From: a virus
Virus record (IMG/VR): IMGVR_UViG_3300025626_000106
Span: 1-27,282 of that record
Direction: 5' to 3' (one strand)
Length of the DNA stretch: 27,282 nt
A program made the translations under genes and the position numbers. The notes below the pieces were generated by a model, which made no database searches, was not told where the DNA came from, and saw only the letters and a program-made list of their open reading frames with translations. Every line of letters starts with the position of its first letter. The first letter of the stretch is position 1. Below, piece by piece: positions 12,806-21,426 of this stretch.

Positions 12806-14320
12806 TTAGATAGTGTCGTACAGTTCGGCGACGTTGATATTAGTCAGGCGCACTTGATAAACTCCCGGATAGATCCGTTCGGGCTGAGTGGCTTCGGTGG
12901 TAATTTCGACAGTTTGATTGGCGAGCGCTTCTAGTAATAAATAGTCGTGATCGACTAATACGGGCTCAGGTATATCGGCTGGGGTGGTGATGCCCGGCGT
13001 GACGCCAGGTATATAAAATTTAAAAACGAACCGCGAGCGCACTGGCTTGGAGCGGTTATACCAGTAATAGATCGGCTGATATTGAGGCAAAGCAATTTGA
13101 TGTGTCGAGTCTTCGAGGGCTACATCAAAGTTATTTGCATCGACGCGCGTAACCACAAAATTTGCCGGGCTCACATAGACGAGATCTCCAGTTTGTAATT
13201 TGTGAGCTGCTTTGTTAATACGGGCGCTGCTCGGATAAACGGTAAAGCGCTCAAGAATGCCAATATCAGCTAATGCTGCCTTGGCTATTCCGCTCCCGTT
13301 ATGCGATAGACCGGTTATATCGATAGCCGCTTTGACATCATTAGTAAATACATAATACCCATTACCCGCTCCGCTAAATTGGCGTTTTGCATAGTAAAGT
13401 GAAATCTCAAAATTTGTTGAATTATCAATAGTCACTGAATCAAAGCATGTATCGACGACTTGCAGCTTGGATAGTATTGTCTCGGCAGCGTCGTCGTAAT
13501 TGATAGTCGCTACCACTAGACCATCTTGACTAGTAAATGTCCAAGTGCCGGCAGTTAAATCGCCAGCGGTTACTGTGATCGTTACTTTTATAAATAAATT
13601 ACTCGATGAGGTTTCTCTCTCAAACGCTCCAGCAGGCGTGAGTCCAGAGAGATCAAATGTCGGAGTCTCGTTTGCGAGCGATGTGTCGCGATACAATCTA
13701 TCCATCCAAAAAGGGAGCGAAGGATCCAGTCCTGGATTATCAATTTTGCTGACATTATAGACGATGGGATCAACTGCTTGCAGCGCAGCTGTTGCCGTCA
13801 ATGAATTATCATCGAAGTTTACAGCGGCACTCTCGGTCGAGCTGACCGGCCCCGTATAAGTCCAAGATCCGGCAGTCCAATAACTTACTGACTGCGGGGT
13901 TTGAGCTGATAATAATATCTCTAAGCGGCGCTTAGACTCGGTATAAGTTAAGGTAACGCCTGGATAGACTAGGCCGCGTAAGTCAGGCAGAGGATAGGTA
14001 ATGCCCCCATAGTCTATAATGTCGGCCCACTGTGGCGCCCATAGCCGCGATACCCGCGCTTTACCAATCACCGTATAGCCAGGGTCGAGCGGCGACTCGT
14101 CGACTAGATATAGCGGATCGCCGAGCGGCGCGACCGGGCCATCCGCGGCCGTGGCCGTGGTGCCGAGCGCGGGAGTGCTAAAGTCGGACAGCTCTTGCAG
14201 CACAAAGCGCTCGACTAAATAGTTGCTCAGGTTGCCAGCGTTTAAAAACGGGCGGTGGATGATGTCTGCCCCGCTGGGGCTTTGATCAGTAAAGTCGTCG
14301 TCGGATCGAAAGGTGCTCAT
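12806..14320 (-). CDS. Putative tail-tip/baseplate protein
   Basis: 504 residues directly after the tape measure gene, the place of distal tail or baseplate hub proteins. Rich in beta strands, with Thr/Ser/Asp-rich segments (SWTYTGPVSSTESAAVNFDD at about 162-181, and again TAGTWTFTSQDGLVVATINYDD at about 255-276) that look like a repeated beta-sandwich unit. The C-terminal part (SKPVRSRFVFKFYIPGVTPG and on) is strand-rich too. I do not recognise a named family. Leader TTTTTAACTT precedes ATG with no Shine-Dalgarno site. It probably replaces the whole lambda M-L-K-I-J set together with its two small neighbours. Confidence 0.65.
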   Translation of the reverse strand: MSTFRSDDDFTDQSPSGADIIHRPFLNAGNLSNYLVERFVLQELSDFSTPALGTTATAADGPVAPLGDPLYLVDESPLDPGYTVIGKARVSRLWAPQWADIIDYGGITYPLPDLRGLVYPGVTLTYTESKRRLEILLSAQTPQSVSYWTAGSWTYTGPVSSTESAAVNFDDNSLTATAALQAVDPIVYNVSKIDNPGLDPSLPFWMDRLYRDTSLANETPTFDLSGLTPAGAFERETSSSNLFIKVTITVTAGDLTAGTWTFTSQDGLVVATINYDDAAETILSKLQVVDTCFDSVTIDNSTNFEISLYYAKRQFSGAGNGYYVFTNDVKAAIDITGLSHNGSGIAKAALADIGILERFTVYPSSARINKAAHKLQTGDLVYVSPANFVVTRVDANNFDVALEDSTHQIALPQYQPIYYWYNRSKPVRSRFVFKFYIPGVTPGITTPADIPEPVLVDHDYLLLEALANQTVEITTEATQPERIYPGVYQVRLTNINVAELYDTI

Positions 14321-14342
14321 AAGTTAAAAAGGCGGCAGGTGA

Positions 14343-16130
14343 TTAGTAAACAGGCGTGCGGGCATTGACGACCGCCAGCCGATCGTCGATCGATTCCAGC
14401 AGGCGCGTCTGCTCTTGGGCATCGGTCTGCGGAGTGGTGACACGGTCGAGCTGCTGCTGTTGCGCCGGGTTAAAGAGTAGATCGCGAGCCGCACCAGAGG
14501 TGTTTTCGTAGCGGCGGCGCAGCTCCAGCTCTTGCTCGACATTATAGACGATCGCCTGCATCATTCCGCTCGTTGCGATGCCGCGGATACCTAGAGAGTT
14601 TGACTGATTATTTTCAAACATGTCGTCCTTAGTGTCTTTAAGTAGGTATTTTAATTCCTTCTCTGACATGTCGTTATAATTAATCCCAGAGGCGCCGCTT
14701 TGCAGTAAGGCGGTGGATACCTGTAACTCCTCTTTTTTCACATTCAACAGGCCCTGCGCTAAACTCAGCGCCTCTCTGCGGCCGAGATTAGTATCGGCCA
14801 TGATCTGACCGATCATACTTTCGAGCGTGATCTGATCTTCGATTTCTTTGATCAGATTCTCTTCCTCGCCAAGTTGCGCCTCGAGTAATTGCAAGTTTAA
14901 CGCTTTTAATCTGTTGGCGCTCGAGCCCGCTTCGGCCGCTTCTTCGGCGGCTTTGGCGGCGGCTTTGGTCGCTTCGTCGGTCGCTTTGGCATCGGCTTTG
15001 GCCGCGTTGGCATCGGCTTTGGCGGCGTCTTCTTTGACCTTGGCCTCTTCTTCGGCCAGTTTGATCAGCAGCTTATCGATCTCGACGCGGCTCTTTTCGA
15101 GTTCGAGCATGCCCTCGCTCCACTGTTTCGAGCCTTGTTTGGCCGGTGCGACTTGCGTGTTGTAGATTTCGACCTCGCGCTCAAGTAGAGTGTTGATCTG
15201 CTCCTGCGTGCTCATCGCCGCTAAAGAGCTCTGGCGCTGCGACTCAGTGATCTTGGCATAGGTCGCAGCGATACCGGTGAGTCGCTCAGTCTGGTCGGCC
15301 AGCTGTTTCATTTTTTTCGCAGCCGCTTCCGCCGAGGCACCCGCATCGAACGTAGCGGCGCCCACATCATTCCAGACCGTCTCGATCCCTTGGAGCTTAT
15401 TGACCATGTCGGCAGTCAGCTCTCCGATCAGTGTGCCGGTCATTAAAATGTTGCCGACATACCACGCCATAAAGCCTTTGATACTGGACTTCACGGTAGT
15501 AATTTGATCGTCGAAAATTTCAAATTGATTGACTGTCTCCTCAGCAATCACCGCGCCAGCTTTACGCGCTGCCTCGCGAAATGCGTCGAGCCCTTCTTTA
15601 CCGCCGCGCAAAGTGTTGACCAGTGCCGCGCCTTCGGAGTCGAACGCTTTAAAGGCGATGCGCAGCTGCTCGGCGGGGTTTTGGGTGTTCTTAATTACCT
15701 CGGCCAGATCGCCCAGCACTTCGACGTTGGAGCGGGTGGTGCCGTCGGCATTGCGCAGCTGGATGTTGTACTGCTCGAGTACGCCTTTGAGCTCTCCCCC
15801 ACCCTGCGCGGCTTCGGCGAGGCGTCGGGTAAAACGTTGCAGGCCCATATCGAGCGCACTCTGTGCCACGCCAGTAAGCTCGGCGGCAAAGCGCATCTCC
15901 TGCAATAGTTCGACGCCGACCCCGAGCTTGCGCGCGGTCTTGCCAGTGTTACTGATTTCGGCAGTGAGCCGTTGCAAGCCACCGATAAGGAGCCCAATCG
16001 AAAAGGCTGGGCCGAGGCTTTTAAGTAGCGATTTAAACTCAGTCGTGCGCGAGCTGGCGCCTTTGATTGCGGTGTTAAATTTGGAGGTATCGCCCCCCAT
16101 CTTCCAGATTAGTGCAGGTCCGAGGCTCAT
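14343..16130 (-). CDS. Tail tape measure protein
   Basis: 595 residues, largely helical. The N-terminus (GGDTSKFNTAIKGASSRTTEF) is a typical tape-measure start. There are two hydrophobic segments (about 41-52 and about 215-240, FMAWYVGNILMTGTLIGEL) and a long Ala/Lys/Asp/Glu coiled-coil stretch (about 355-400). By the usual 0.15 nm per residue, the tail would be about 90 nm, shorter than lambda's, as family knowledge applied to length. It overlaps the tail assembly gene by ATGA. The protein sets tail length and helps DNA entry through the membrane. Confidence 0.88.
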   Translation of the reverse strand: MSLGPALIWKMGGDTSKFNTAIKGASSRTTEFKSLLKSLGPAFSIGLLIGGLQRLTAEISNTGKTARKLGVGVELLQEMRFAAELTGVAQSALDMGLQRFTRRLAEAAQGGGELKGVLEQYNIQLRNADGTTRSNVEVLGDLAEVIKNTQNPAEQLRIAFKAFDSEGAALVNTLRGGKEGLDAFREAARKAGAVIAEETVNQFEIFDDQITTVKSSIKGFMAWYVGNILMTGTLIGELTADMVNKLQGIETVWNDVGAATFDAGASAEAAAKKMKQLADQTERLTGIAATYAKITESQRQSSLAAMSTQEQINTLLEREVEIYNTQVAPAKQGSKQWSEGMLELEKSRVEIDKLLIKLAEEEAKVKEDAAKADANAAKADAKATDEATKAAAKAAEEAAEAGSSANRLKALNLQLLEAQLGEEENLIKEIEDQITLESMIGQIMADTNLGRREALSLAQGLLNVKKEELQVSTALLQSGASGINYNDMSEKELKYLLKDTKDDMFENNQSNSLGIRGIATSGMMQAIVYNVEQELELRRRYENTSGAARDLLFNPAQQQQLDRVTTPQTDAQEQTRLLESIDDRLAVVNARTPVY

Positions 16131-16780
16131 GGGTTGGCGGTGGCGGCGGTTGATTGTTGGGCGGCGGCACGCTTAGCGCGCAGGCGGTCGCCATTTTTGC
16201 GGTCTTCGACTGCGTTAAAAGCGGGCTGACCGGCGGCGGCATTGCCTTGGCCACTGAATGCGTTGAGCAGCTGGTAGCTCTGCGCGATCGGCATCTCTAA
16301 AATATCGCGGCGGCTCCAGCCGTACAGTTTGGCAAAGCAGCCAATGATGCCGCCCAGTAGATGCGCGGCTGGAAAGCTGGTATCGGCCGCCGCGGCGCTG
16401 CTGCGGTTGCTGGCGCCTGACTCGAGGAAAGCGTCGATGATATACAGCCGCAGAGCATGCTGCAACTGCCGGCGCTTAAACAACGCGCAGCAGTAGTGCC
16501 TGAGCCGATACAGCCGCCAAGCAAGCCGCGAATGACTAAAGCCTGGGCTCAGCACCCACAGTGTGCGCAGTAACTCGATGCGCGGGATCGAGCCTGGGTT
16601 TGGCAGTAGCACGCGGTGCTGCTCGCCGCATAGCTGGTGGTAGCGAATCCACGATAGCGGCACCACTGGCGGACCGACCGACGGGCCGAACCAGCCAGGC
16701 TTTATCCATAACGGGCGCGGACACTCGATAAATGCTTCGTCGCGGTGGCGCTCGATGTTGGCGATCTCGGATTCGGTCAT
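16127..16780 (-). CDS. Tail assembly protein (position of lambda G/T)
   Basis: 217 residues between the major tail protein and the tape measure, the invariable place of tail assembly chaperones. Central Arg/Leu-rich helices (LLRTLWVLSPGFSHSRLAWR) and a later segment IIGCFAKLYGWSRRDILEMP resemble chaperone-like GP-rich segments of tail-assembly proteins. Unlike lambda there is no visible -1 frameshift extension: the frame ends in an ATGA overlap with the tape measure. The C-terminus is Ala/Arg/Lys-rich. Assignment rests on synteny. Confidence 0.6.
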   Translation of the reverse strand: MTESEIANIERHRDEAFIECPRPLWIKPGWFGPSVGPPVVPLSWIRYHQLCGEQHRVLLPNPGSIPRIELLRTLWVLSPGFSHSRLAWRLYRLRHYCCALFKRRQLQHALRLYIIDAFLESGASNRSSAAAADTSFPAAHLLGGIIGCFAKLYGWSRRDILEMPIAQSYQLLNAFSGQGNAAAGQPAFNAVEDRKNGDRLRAKRAAAQQSTAATANP

Positions 16781-16793
16781 GCGTAAAGGTGCG

Positions 16794-16828
16794 ATAAAAA
16801 AAGAAGCCCGCCCAGGTTTGGGCGGGCT
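16794..16828 (-). terminator. Strong rho-independent terminator after the major tail gene
   Basis: Perfect 10-bp stem AGCCCGCCCA/TGGGCGGGCT (16805-16814 with 16819-16828), four-base loop, followed on the minus strand by TTCTTTTTTT. It lies 69 bases past the major tail stop and just before the tail assembly gene, so most transcripts should end here. Confidence 0.88.
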
Positions 16829-16896
16829 CCCCCTTATGTATTAGAACAGACCAGCTAGGTCAGAAAAAGAACAGGCCGTGGAGCCTGGCGAGACGC

Positions 16897-17520
16897 TTAT
16901 GCGGTAACGGTAAACGGGATGTAGCGCACGCCTTTGATGGTGTTGCCGTCGGAATTGGTCGAGCTGGCAAAGATCTTAGCGGTGGTGGTTTCGACGGTGT
17001 CGGGTGTGCCACTGATTACGCCAGTGCCAGAATCGATCGAAGTGCCACTCGGCAGGCTGCTCGCCGACCACGTATAAGTAAGGCCAGACTCAGGGCCGAC
17101 GGCGGCACTGTTAATGGCAGTCATGGCGACGGATTGAGTCAGCGCGACAGCGGCGATCGGCTCGGTGATCAATGGGTTAGACAGTAAGCGCAGTCCGGCT
17201 GATAGCTTCCACTCGCCGTTTTGCTCCTTGGCTAAGCCGCGCGATGTGAGCGCGTAGCCGAGGGCACCGATGGTAAATGTGTTATTGATCAGCGGTAGCG
17301 CTTGGTCGGAGTCGGCTAGCTGCAAGTCGAGAGTGCCATTGGTAAAGCCAGGCTTTACCTCGAAGCCTTTCGGCAGGCCGTCGGCGTGGTTGCGCATTAG
17401 GTCAGAGACCGTGTCCTGCGACCATGAGAAGTTGTTCGCTGTATAGACCTCGCTCGATTCGAGGATGGTGATGTCGACGCTGCCGGTGGGGAATGTGCCG
17501 TCTGTTTTAAATGTAGTCAT
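16897..17520 (-). CDS. Major tail (tube) protein with C-terminal Ig-like domain
   Basis: 207 residues (position of lambda V). Residues 1-118 form the tube domain (MTTFKTDGTFPTGSVDITIL and on). From about 121 an Ig-like module of the putative-Ig (He_PIG) type follows: LTYTWSASSLPSG (148-160), SIDSGTGVISGTP (162-174) and a final strand pair. Lambda V also carries a C-terminal Ig-like domain, so the architecture matches although the Ig subtype differs. A strong terminator downstream and a 154-base spacer upstream isolate the gene, as expected for an abundant protein. Confidence 0.8.
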   Translation of the reverse strand: MTTFKTDGTFPTGSVDITILESSEVYTANNFSWSQDTVSDLMRNHADGLPKGFEVKPGFTNGTLDLQLADSDQALPLINNTFTIGALGYALTSRGLAKEQNGEWKLSAGLRLLSNPLITEPIAAVALTQSVAMTAINSAAVGPESGLTYTWSASSLPSGTSIDSGTGVISGTPDTVETTTAKIFASSTNSDGNTIKGVRYIPFTVTA

Positions 17521-17674
17521 TAGATTTAGGAGTTACGATGTGAGGTTTGATTCTTGGGAGGTGTCAACTCACGCCGCGGTGGCTAGAGTTAAAGAGAGTC
17601 GGCGCGCGCGCGAGAGTGTCTAAAGCTCGTCAACATGATTGATTGATGGCCCGCGCGCCGTCTTAAAGTGTGGC

Positions 17675-18256
17675 TTACTCGGTAGTCACCCAGCTGCCGT
17701 CGGTGGTGATGACGTAGCTGCCATTGCTGGTAATGACGCGCGGCCAGATGTCGGCGGGTATGTGGTAATCGACCGACCAGCTGAGCACCATATAGTCGCG
17801 GTGATACTCGGCCTCGTGCGCACTGACCGTCGGCGCGGGCAGCATGTAGGTGATCTTCGGGCAGACCAGCTCGTCGTTGATCGGTAGATGATCGCTCGGG
17901 GTGGTCTTGGCATGGCGCAGCGCGTAGCGGATCTGGCCGACGATCATCGTCAGCGGGTCTTGCGAGATGGTGTCGGTCGGCTCGAGTTCGGCGACCGTCT
18001 CTAAGTCTTCGCGCTCGCGGGCCACTTCGATCTGTAAGTTGCCGCCGACGAATGCGTCGTACAGTTTAACGCCATCGTGCGCGGTGGTGACGTGGCCGTT
18101 AGCGCTGCCACCGGTAAAGCGGATCACGATGCTGATATCGTTTAGGCCAGTGCTCTCGCGTTGCAAGATCGCATCGGCGCCGATCAGGGTGCGGACCGCA
18201 TCGCAGATCGGGTCCTCAAAGTTGAATAGCTCGTATTTGTTGGCAGGCGCAGGCAT
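17675..18256 (-). CDS. Putative tail terminator protein (position of lambda U)
   Basis: 193 residues, MPAPANKYELFNFEDPICDAVRTLIG and on. The N-terminal part (a helix followed by IVIRFTGGS) and its place between the completion protein and the major tail protein match tail terminator proteins, which cap the tube when it reaches its length. The C-terminus ends in a short strand repeat (VITSNGSYVITTDGSWVTTE). Sequence alone would not identify it; synteny carries the call. Its start lies 23 bases past the previous stop. Confidence 0.55.
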   Translation of the reverse strand: MPAPANKYELFNFEDPICDAVRTLIGADAILQRESTGLNDISIVIRFTGGSANGHVTTAHDGVKLYDAFVGGNLQIEVAREREDLETVAELEPTDTISQDPLTMIVGQIRYALRHAKTTPSDHLPINDELVCPKITYMLPAPTVSAHEAEYHRDYMVLSWSVDYHIPADIWPRVITSNGSYVITTDGSWVTTE

Positions 18257-18281
18257 GCACTCGCGGCGATGTCAAACAGCG

Positions 18282-19061
18282 CTAAGGCTGCACGAATAGT
18301 CCAGGGTAACGCTGGGCGCGGGTCTTTATGTCTTTAAACACGCCGCGCCGCATATCGTTGCTGATCGCAGTGCCGCGGCGGTTGATGGCGATTTGCAGTG
18401 CGCCCTGCCAGTAGCCAGGCTGAAACTTACCGGCACCAATGTGCGGGCCTTTGCGTACAGCCTTGGCATTATTCATCATCACCATGCTAAACTGCGCGCC
18501 GCTCACTGTGGTGCTGCCCTGCCCCAGTCTGCCCGGCATCGGCACGGTGCGCGCTTTAGTGGCGCCACCAATCACTCCACCGCTGACTTTGGCGAGGTTG
18601 ATGCCCATCGAATCAGCGATCTGCATAAAGCTCATGCGCAACATACCAGCGCGTACCTTGCGGCGCGCCACCTCGGCGCTGATATATTTAGTGCGCTCCT
18701 TTTTTGTGACTTGAAAGTCGGACCATTCGCGATCGCCCAGGTGCCAGCCGCGCGAGGGACCACTATCAAACACCAGCCGCTTCTTTACGCTATACGCAGA
18801 GCGGAACCACATCTTGCCATCCTTACTGCTCAAGATCTGACCGACCGAGCCGGTAAAAGAGTTCATCGCTTGGCGGGTGACTGAGCGCTTAATCGCAGCC
18901 ACCGCCGCTGGCTTTGCGGCCTTATCTTTGGCGAGGATCTTGATGATCGGCCCGGCGCCGGCTAGTTTAAACGTATCGACATAAGTCTTGCCGCTGATCT
19001 TAGAAAGTTCGGCGATGCTGGCGCGGAACTGGCGATCATCGAGCGTGCTGGTGGCGGACAT
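18282..19061 (-). CDS. Putative tail completion/minor tail protein (position of lambda Z)
   Basis: 259 residues, basic. N-terminus DDRQFRASIAELSKISGKTYVDTFK is like the start of HK97 gp10/lambda Z-type proteins (a short helix and a long basic helix after it). Rich in Lys/Arg through residues 60-140, with a Gly-rich region at 155-200. Lies between the FII-position gene and the tail terminator, as in lambda. Probable role at the head-tail or tail-tip junction; confidence rests on gene order and general composition. Confidence 0.55.
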   Translation of the reverse strand: MSATSTLDDRQFRASIAELSKISGKTYVDTFKLAGAGPIIKILAKDKAAKPAAVAAIKRSVTRQAMNSFTGSVGQILSSKDGKMWFRSAYSVKKRLVFDSGPSRGWHLGDREWSDFQVTKKERTKYISAEVARRKVRAGMLRMSFMQIADSMGINLAKVSGGVIGGATKARTVPMPGRLGQGSTTVSGAQFSMVMMNNAKAVRKGPHIGAGKFQPGYWQGALQIAINRRGTAISNDMRRGVFKDIKTRAQRYPGLFVQP

Positions 19062-19064
19062 GTG

Positions 19065-19436
19065 CTATGGTCGCGGGTGCGCTTCGGTGAGGGTAAATTG
19101 CCAGCTGATGTGGCTGGTAGTGGGTATGCCTTCGATGCGCCAGGTGCGGCCGCGCAGCAGCACCTTGACGGTGCGCGCGGGTAAGGTGCTGCGGTAGTCG
19201 ACCGCGGGATCAAACAGCGCAGGGTTGGCGAGGAATTGATCGATGCGCAGCGTCGCCTGGAGCTGCTCGCGCGGACGGGTGCCCGCCTCTTCGGTGTAGA
19301 ACGGCTCCTCGAGCGCCGAGAAAATACCGACCTTTGCACCGACTGCACCGGGGAAGGTGATCGTCTCGCCGTCCATCGCTTCGCGCTGTTTAGAGGCGAC
19401 GATCATCTGGTTGAGAATGGTGGCTTTTATCGTCAT
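19065..19436 (-). CDS. Putative head-tail joining protein (position of lambda FII)
   Basis: 123 residues from ATG 19436 (MTIKATILNQMIVASKQREAM). A GTG start at 19460 lies inside a terminator hairpin and is unlikely. Strand-rich C-terminal half (ARTVKVLLRGRTWRIEGIPT and on), compatible with the small beta-barrel of FII/HK97 gp9-type joining proteins. It comes four bases ahead of the Z-position gene. The call is by order and size. Confidence 0.5.
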   Translation of the reverse strand: MTIKATILNQMIVASKQREAMDGETITFPGAVGAKVGIFSALEEPFYTEEAGTRPREQLQATLRIDQFLANPALFDPAVDYRSTLPARTVKVLLRGRTWRIEGIPTTSHISWQFTLTEAHPRP

Positions 19437-19452
19437 ATTATAAAAAAGTGAA

Positions 19453-19480
19453 CCCCGCACGCGGGAGGTGCGGTGCGGGG
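19453..19480 (-). terminator. Hairpin terminator between the FI- and FII-position genes
   Basis: 8-bp stem CCCCGCAC/GTGCGGGG (19453-19460 with 19473-19480), 12-base loop, followed on the minus strand by TTCACTTTTTTA. It lies 36 bases past the stop of the upstream gene and 17 bases before the next start. Confidence 0.65.
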
Positions 19481-19515
19481 CTCGTTTAGGGTTTGGATAT
19501 TAGCAGTGGGCTAAA

Positions 19516-19803
19516 TTATTTACCGTCTAAGATATCCACGGGGGGGGCTACGGTGGGCTCTTCGGCGGCGGCTTTGCTGGCCTTTTTAGGGCTGGCCTTC
19601 TTGGCGGCAGGCTTGGCCTGCGGCGCAGGCTTGGGCTGCACGATTTTGCTCGGCGCGGGATGCAGGAACACATCGACCTCGCTGGCCTTGTCGGTGGTGA
19701 CTTTGATGGCAGCGGCCATCGCCTCTACTTCGGAGGGGCCGCAGTAAACGACTGCCACGTTGCTGCCTTTACGAGCAACGACTAGATGATAAGGATTTGC
19801 CAT
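19516..19803 (-). CDS. Small head-region protein with Lys/Ala/Pro tail (position of lambda FI)
   Basis: 95 residues. The N-terminal 48 form a small alpha/beta unit (YHLVVARKGSNVAVVYCGPSEVEAMAAAI). The C-terminal half is a disordered, basic, low-complexity tail (PKPAPQAKPAAKKASPKKASKAA) ending in an acidic PVDILDGK. It follows the major capsid gene, where lambda has FI, a DNA-packaging accessory protein. A DNA or capsid contact through the basic tail would fit; not proven. Initiated from an AT-rich leader (TTTTATAATCT) without a Shine-Dalgarno site. Confidence 0.65.
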   Translation of the reverse strand: MANPYHLVVARKGSNVAVVYCGPSEVEAMAAAIKVTTDKASEVDVFLHPAPSKIVQPKPAPQAKPAAKKASPKKASKAAAEEPTVAPPVDILDGK

Positions 19804-19830
19804 AGATTATAAAAGTTAAGGTTAAGGAAA

Positions 19831-19859
19831 AGCACCGGCGGGATCGACCCGCCGGTGCT
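19831..19859 (-). terminator. Hairpin terminator after the major capsid gene
   Basis: Perfect 12-bp stem AGCACCGGCGGG/CCCGCCGGTGCT (19831-19842 with 19848-19859), five-base loop, then TTTCCTT on the minus strand. Seventeen bases past the capsid stop. The U tract is short, so termination may be partial; the hairpin would also protect the capsid mRNA 3' end. Confidence 0.75.
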
Positions 19860-19876
19860 GAAACTTAGCGGACAGC

Positions 19877-20746
19877 TTACGCTGTGCCGTCTTCGATGAT
19901 GCCACCTGCGGTCGCATCGCCTACTTGGAAGCCAGCGACGATGTCGATGGAGTTCCAAGTCGCACGGCTCGCTGTGGATACCCACTGAGCGATCTGTGCT
20001 GTCATGCCGTTTGGCAGTTCGATCAACGCGATGTCGATCACTTCGCGCACCGCGTCGTCGTTGAGCGGCAAACGTGTCGCACAAGCCAGGGCTGTGGTGT
20101 CGGCGATGATGCCGTTGACGTTTGTGCCAGCGTTGGACCAGTCAGTCGCATAGCTCATGGAGTCGAGGCCGTAGGCTCCGTCCATTACGCCGAGGCTGTT
20201 TTTATCGCTAGTCGCGGCAAACTGCGCCCAGAACACGGCGTCCGTGATCAGGTTGCGCTGGTTGTATTTGCCAGAGGCTGCAATCAGTGTTTTGATGTCG
20301 GCTGCGGTGACAGTGGTCGGATCTTTATCGAGCACCGCTGCGCCAAAGTTGGCGACGGTGAACAATGCCGAAGCGACAGAGTCGAGCTTGTCGAGTAGGC
20401 CGTGCATGTTAGCGCCGAGCAGCTTCTCGAGCTTGCGGCCACTGTTGCGCTCGGCAGCAGTGATGTGGAATGCGGAGCTGTACTCGTTCATCGCCACCGA
20501 CACAGCTGTAACGCTGGCATCGCCAGACTCATAGTTAGTCGGGTTAGTTTGAACGGTCGAGCCAGAGCCGACTAGGTCGACTTGAATCGTGGAGCGTGCG
20601 CCGGTTCCGTTTGGAGAAACTGCGACAGCTTCGTTGGAGAAATCGGTGCAGAATTTGTCGAATGGAAGGTGCTTGTTTTGAAGCGCAAGCATTTCCGACG
20701 ACATGATGATATCAGCGAGAGTTGCTGCTGGATATGTATTAGCCAT
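19877..20746 (-). CDS. Major capsid protein
   Basis: 289 residues from ATG 20746 (MANTYPAATLADIIMSSEMLALQ). The longer frame to 20956 would add 70 residues of Pro/His/Ser-rich sequence read out of the upstream gene and is rejected. N-terminal arm, then a segment TGARSTIQVDLVGSG; residues 100-160 form the helical spine (AAERNSGRKLEKLLGANMHGLLDKLDSVA); the C-terminal half is strand-rich. Length and place between scaffold/protease and FI-position gene fit an HK97-fold coat protein, though no specific family is recognised. Followed by a strong hairpin, as expected for the most abundant product. Confidence 0.85.
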   Translation of the reverse strand: MANTYPAATLADIIMSSEMLALQNKHLPFDKFCTDFSNEAVAVSPNGTGARSTIQVDLVGSGSTVQTNPTNYESGDASVTAVSVAMNEYSSAFHITAAERNSGRKLEKLLGANMHGLLDKLDSVASALFTVANFGAAVLDKDPTTVTAADIKTLIAASGKYNQRNLITDAVFWAQFAATSDKNSLGVMDGAYGLDSMSYATDWSNAGTNVNGIIADTTALACATRLPLNDDAVREVIDIALIELPNGMTAQIAQWVSTASRATWNSIDIVAGFQVGDATAGGIIEDGTA

Positions 20747-20798
20747 GTTTGTGAGGTGGTTTTTGGGTGTGTGAAATGCCGCGAGCGGCGGGAGAATG

Positions 20799-21389
20799 TT
20801 AGCTGATGAGCTCGGCCATGATGGCGGCTTTATTAGCGGCGAAATACTCAGTGCGTGCGCTGCCGGACAGAGTGCCGTAGTGCGCCGCGATTTCGCTGGA
20901 AGTTTGTGGTGTGCTGTCGGTCTCAGATGTCTCTGGTGTCTCTTCAGAAGTGGCACCCGCAGCGGCGACCGTAGCGATCGACTTATTGCTGATCATCGTC
21001 TCGAGTTGCTCGGAGATGTAGCTGGTGATAAATTCAGGCGTGAGCGCTGTATCAGCCGAGGCGACTGGCAGCTTTAAGCCCGCCGCATTGATGCTGGCGG
21101 TGAGTTCGGCGAGGGACGATCCGGCCAGCGCAGACTCTGCCAAGTGATTGGCCAGCGCCGCTTCGTGACTCTCGTCTTCGCCGCGTTCGATGCCAGCATC
21201 GGCAAACAAAGTGTCGCAGGCAGAATCGCCGATCGCTTGCAGGTCGGGCTGCTCAGTGGCGAGCATGGCCTCGAGCGCAGCTGCGTCGGCGCAGTCTTCG
21301 AGATTGATATCAGTACCGGCGATGTTTTGCGCAGCGGCTTCGAGACTCGTTAAGTAAGCGAGGCGTTCGTTGGAAATGAATTTAGGCAT
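20799..21389 (-). CDS. Acidic scaffold-like protein upstream of the capsid gene
   Basis: 196 residues from ATG 21389 (MPKFISNERLAYL). Very acidic and Ala-rich, largely helical, with a Ser/Thr/Glu-rich linker near 142-162 and a C-terminal motif AAHYGTLSGSARTEYFAANK (about 168-187) that recurs at the ends of phage scaffold- or head-associated proteins. Place between the S49 protease and the capsid gene matches a scaffold (Nu3-like) that the protease removes during maturation. The longer frame to 21482 overlaps the protease and has no initiation signal. Confidence 0.65.
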   Translation of the reverse strand: MPKFISNERLAYLTSLEAAAQNIAGTDINLEDCADAAALEAMLATEQPDLQAIGDSACDTLFADAGIERGEDESHEAALANHLAESALAGSSLAELTASINAAGLKLPVASADTALTPEFITSYISEQLETMISNKSIATVAAAGATSEETPETSETDSTPQTSSEIAAHYGTLSGSARTEYFAANKAAIMAELIS

Positions 21390-21426
21390 TTTTTGTTTGG
21401 GTTGGGTTTCTAGGTTCGGGAGGGTG

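Noticed and set aside
15529-16176. Plus-strand frame of 215 codons opposite the tape measure gene
   Set aside because: Ser/Ala/Arg-rich mirror of the tape measure coiled coil; no start signal and no gene context.
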